Below, in pieces: positions 5,404 through 5,656 of a DNA stretch of 5,656 nucleotides. Location: the NCBI GenBank assembly GCA_947097535.1, contig CAMURM010000126.1, forward strand, positions 1 through 5,656. Direction: 5' to 3'. The translations under genes were made by a program, and so were the position numbers. This stretch comes from an uncultured Selenomonas sp. GTDB lineage: Bacteria > Bacillota > Negativicutes > Selenomonadales > Selenomonadaceae. How positions within the stretch are numbered: position 1 is the stretch's first letter; the number at the start of each line of letters is the position of its first letter. The notes below the pieces were generated by a model, which saw only the letters and a program-made list of their open reading frames with translations, had not been told where the DNA came from and searched no databases.

Positions 5404-5445
5404 AAAAAGGCTGCGCACGAGTCGAACCGATTCATGCACAGCCTT
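5404..5445 (-). terminator. Rho-independent terminator of the methyltransferase gene
   Basis: On the minus strand AAGGCTG at 5445-5439 pairs with CAGCCTT at 5413-5407. The inner bases continue the stem through two G-U pairs and one A-C mismatch to a GTT loop, and five Ts (5408-5404) end it. The wobble positions become C-A mismatches on the plus strand, so the element is built for minus-strand transcripts. It starts 22 bases after the stop codon at 5470-5468. Confidence 0.85.
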
Positions 5446-5467
5446 CCACTTTTCTGTTACGACGACT

Positions 5468-5656
5468 TCACTTCCTGCCGACAAGCAGCTTGGAGGCGCT
5501 GCAGCACATGAAGCGCGCCTCTCCTTGACTCATGAACATGCCCTTGGCCGTGTCGAGAAGTTTGACCTCCTCGTAGCCCTCATCACGCAGCTTGGCGGCG
5601 AACGCTTCCATATCGCCGTACTTGCCGCGCTCCATGATGTCATGAATCGCGAAGAC
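5468..5656 (-). CDS. C-terminal part of a probable class I SAM-dependent methyltransferase, truncated by the right window edge
   Basis: Sixty-two residues and a stop are visible. The fragment begins VFAIHDIMERGKYGD, which fits the fifth strand of a Rossmann methyltransferase just after the usual 'LKPGG' turn. A helix follows (MEAFAAKLRDEGY, 16-28), then a strand EVKLLDT (30-36), a methionine-rich loop GMFMSQGEARFMCC, and a final strand SKLLVGRK (55-62), consistent with the closing antiparallel strands of the fold. The SAM-binding motif lies outside the window, so the substrate cannot be guessed and the family call depends on this C-terminal pattern alone. Two adjacent cysteines at 51-52 are unusual for this position. 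It has its own terminator, and the next gene on the strand starts nearly 390 bases downstream, so it is probably not co-transcribed with the receptor. Confidence 0.65.
   Translation of the reverse strand, partial: VFAIHDIMERGKYGDMEAFAAKLRDEGYEEVKLLDTAKGMFMSQGEARFMCCSASKLLVGRK

Noticed and set aside
5331..5528. 65-codon plus-strand frame across the terminator and the methyltransferase end
   Set aside because: It reads through a minus-strand terminator hairpin and antisense to the methyltransferase C-terminus, with no ribosome site.

Overview
The window looks like chromosome of a motile, moderately GC-rich Firmicute of the Negativicutes type. A Selenomonas-like organism is my best guess, from protein style alone and not from any marker gene. 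Protein-coding stretches on the minus strand are GC-rich (45 of 60 bases are G or C at 3541-3600), while intergenic DNA and one plus-strand gene are much more AT-rich (25 of 60 at 2101-2160).

Layout, left to right: (1) the first 294 codons of a dCache chemoreceptor, minus strand, running off the left edge; (2) an AT-rich gap of about 300 bases with a possible sigma-28-type promoter and a tandem imperfect repeat; (3) a MutT/MutX-like Nudix hydrolase, minus strand; (4) a divergent intergenic region with promoters on both strands; (5) a plus-strand NYN-domain (LabA/DUF88-type) putative RNase with a near-consensus promoter, a well-placed Shine-Dalgarno and a bidirectional terminator; (6) a decayed C-terminal remnant of an Rpn-family (PD-(D/E)XK) nuclease/putative transposase, minus strand, interrupted by an amber codon; (7) a strong hairpin; (8) a complete 655-residue dCache chemoreceptor, minus strand; (9) an AT-rich upstream region with a perfect TATAAT; (10) a terminator and the last 62 codons of a probable class I SAM-dependent methyltransferase, minus strand, running off the right edge.

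The two chemoreceptors are close paralogues. Their first 294 residues align with no gap, at about 63 % identity by hand count, so 1-882 and 4200-5081 form a diverged direct repeat with an offset of 4199 bases. The Nudix gene, the NYN gene and the Rpn relic lie between them. The receptors differ at positions that in the dCache amino-acid-sensor motif contact the ligand, so they probably detect different compounds. Nudix and NYN are transcribed divergently and show no obvious joint pathway. I see no CRISPR array, tRNA, rRNA or complete mobile element, and no convincing new multi-gene system. The most useful leads are the receptor pair with divergent pockets, the AT-rich NYN gene beside a transposase relic, and the regulatory DNA upstream of the first receptor.
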